A stretch of 6,309 bases of DNA, taken from assembly GCA_020057445.1 (NCBI GenBank), contig JAGVFV010000013.1:1-6309 (forward strand), in the 5' to 3' direction. The notes beneath the pieces were generated by a model, which was not told where the DNA came from, ran no database searches, and saw only the letters and a list, made by a program, of their open reading frames with translations. The stretch comes from an archaeon (GTDB taxonomy: Archaea; Nanobdellota; Nanobdellia; Woesearchaeales; JAHJEM01). The position numbers were made by a program, and so were the translations under genes. Positions 5,775 to 6,309 of this stretch are shown in pieces; the stretch's first letter is position 1, and each line of letters starts with the position of its first letter.

Positions 5775-6309
5775 ATGCCAAGAACAGCAGCCACCATCGA
5801 AGATTTTGTCAGAGCACATGTGTCCTGGGCCATCAAGATCATGCGCAATGAAACTTATAACGACGAGAAAGGGTTAGATATTTCTCCTCACCTCCGGCCG
5901 CAAGAGCTATTTGTCGCCCGCATGGCAGACCTCCATCCACTGCCCGAATTTCCTGTGTATATCGGTATGTACCAACGCCATAGCACAGACGGCTTTATGA
6001 GATCCCCGCGATGCTATTCTCACGAATTTTTCAGTCGTGCTTATCTTGGCAAGCCACACCTCAAAGATATCGGCCATGTAAGCACTCTCGCTCCAGAAAT
6101 CCTTCATGCACATGCATCTACAGGATCAACATCATCCGAATGGAAACCCCCTGTCGACCATATCGAATCGAATATGCGCTATGATTTATTATCTCACCGA
6201 AAATGGATAGACAAATTCGCCACTCAAATCCATGAAGAAATAAAAAGACATCCGTCAAAAGAACAACTCGGCCCTTACGCAGCAGAGGTCTGGACGCTCT
6301 GGCAGGTCA
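5775..6309 (+). CDS. Unrecognised protein, 3' end cut off by the window edge
   Basis: The frame from ATG 5775 is open for 178 codons to the right edge. It begins MPRTAATIEDFVRAHVSWAI, which looks like an amphipathic helix. GAGGG at 5760-5764 lies ten bases upstream and is a moderate ribosome binding site. ATG 5765 is followed at once by TGA, and GTG 5767 is out of frame. I recognise no family. Visible traits are a strand-like LPEFPVYIGMYQRH (56-69), a single cysteine at 80 within RSPRCYSHEFF, and many His, Tyr and Trp residues. No signal peptide, membrane helix or zinc cluster is evident. The gap to the PCNA stop is 41 bases, so read-through from PCNA is possible. TTA, CTT, GCT and TCT codons look commoner than in PCNA or the polymerase, a weak hint of different origin or lower expression. 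That it is a coding region is likely but less certain than for the others, since the stop is not in view. Confidence 0.6.
   Translation, partial: MPRTAATIEDFVRAHVSWAIKIMRNETYNDEKGLDISPHLRPQELFVARMADLHPLPEFPVYIGMYQRHSTDGFMRSPRCYSHEFFSRAYLGKPHLKDIGHVSTLAPEILHAHASTGSTSSEWKPPVDHIESNMRYDLLSHRKWIDKFATQIHEEIKRHPSKEQLGPYAAEVWTLWQV

Noticed and set aside
1..6309. CRISPR array, tRNA, rRNA, insertion sequence or integrase
   Set aside because: No regularly spaced repeats, cloverleaf pattern, transposase motif or terminal repeats were noticed on reading both strands.

Overview
The window looks like chromosomal DNA from an archaeon. It carries an archaeal-type PCNA sliding clamp, archaeal TATA boxes about 26 bases ahead of likely transcription starts, and a mixture of leaderless and Shine-Dalgarno-led genes. 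The clamp's wording (AMDPANVAMV, SIEYLKKMI, C-terminal ILAPRVDND) recalls DPANN archaea, perhaps Woesearchaeota or relatives. That placement is from memory of the family and not from a search.

Layout, left to right. (1) Positions 1-1049, minus strand: a large unrecognised protein gene that runs off the left edge. (2) Positions 1049-1109: a divergent control region with one palindromic TATA element, ATTTAAAT, lying about 27 bases from a usable start on each side. (3) Positions 1109-3604, plus strand: a very diverged family B DNA polymerase with recognisable Exo I, II and III motifs, polymerase motifs A and C, and thumb. Its fingers region is shortened and its motif B is degenerate. (4) Positions 3601-4935: a gene overlapping the polymerase stop by four bases (ATGA). 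It encodes an unrecognised helical N-terminal part and a C-terminal domain resembling the PD-(D/E)XK nuclease fold. (5) Positions 4941-5733: a TATA box, a strong ribosome binding site and the PCNA gene. (6) Positions 5775-6309: the start of another unrecognised gene, open at the right edge.

The polymerase and the nuclease-like gene are almost certainly co-transcribed and translationally coupled, so they probably act together. A reasonable inference is a DNA repair or specialised synthesis module, with PCNA as the nearby processivity factor. PCNA has its own promoter and is probably the housekeeping clamp, so its link to the pair is positional only. No tRNA, rRNA, CRISPR array, insertion sequence or integrase was seen. 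There is no gene-free stretch longer than 300 bases.
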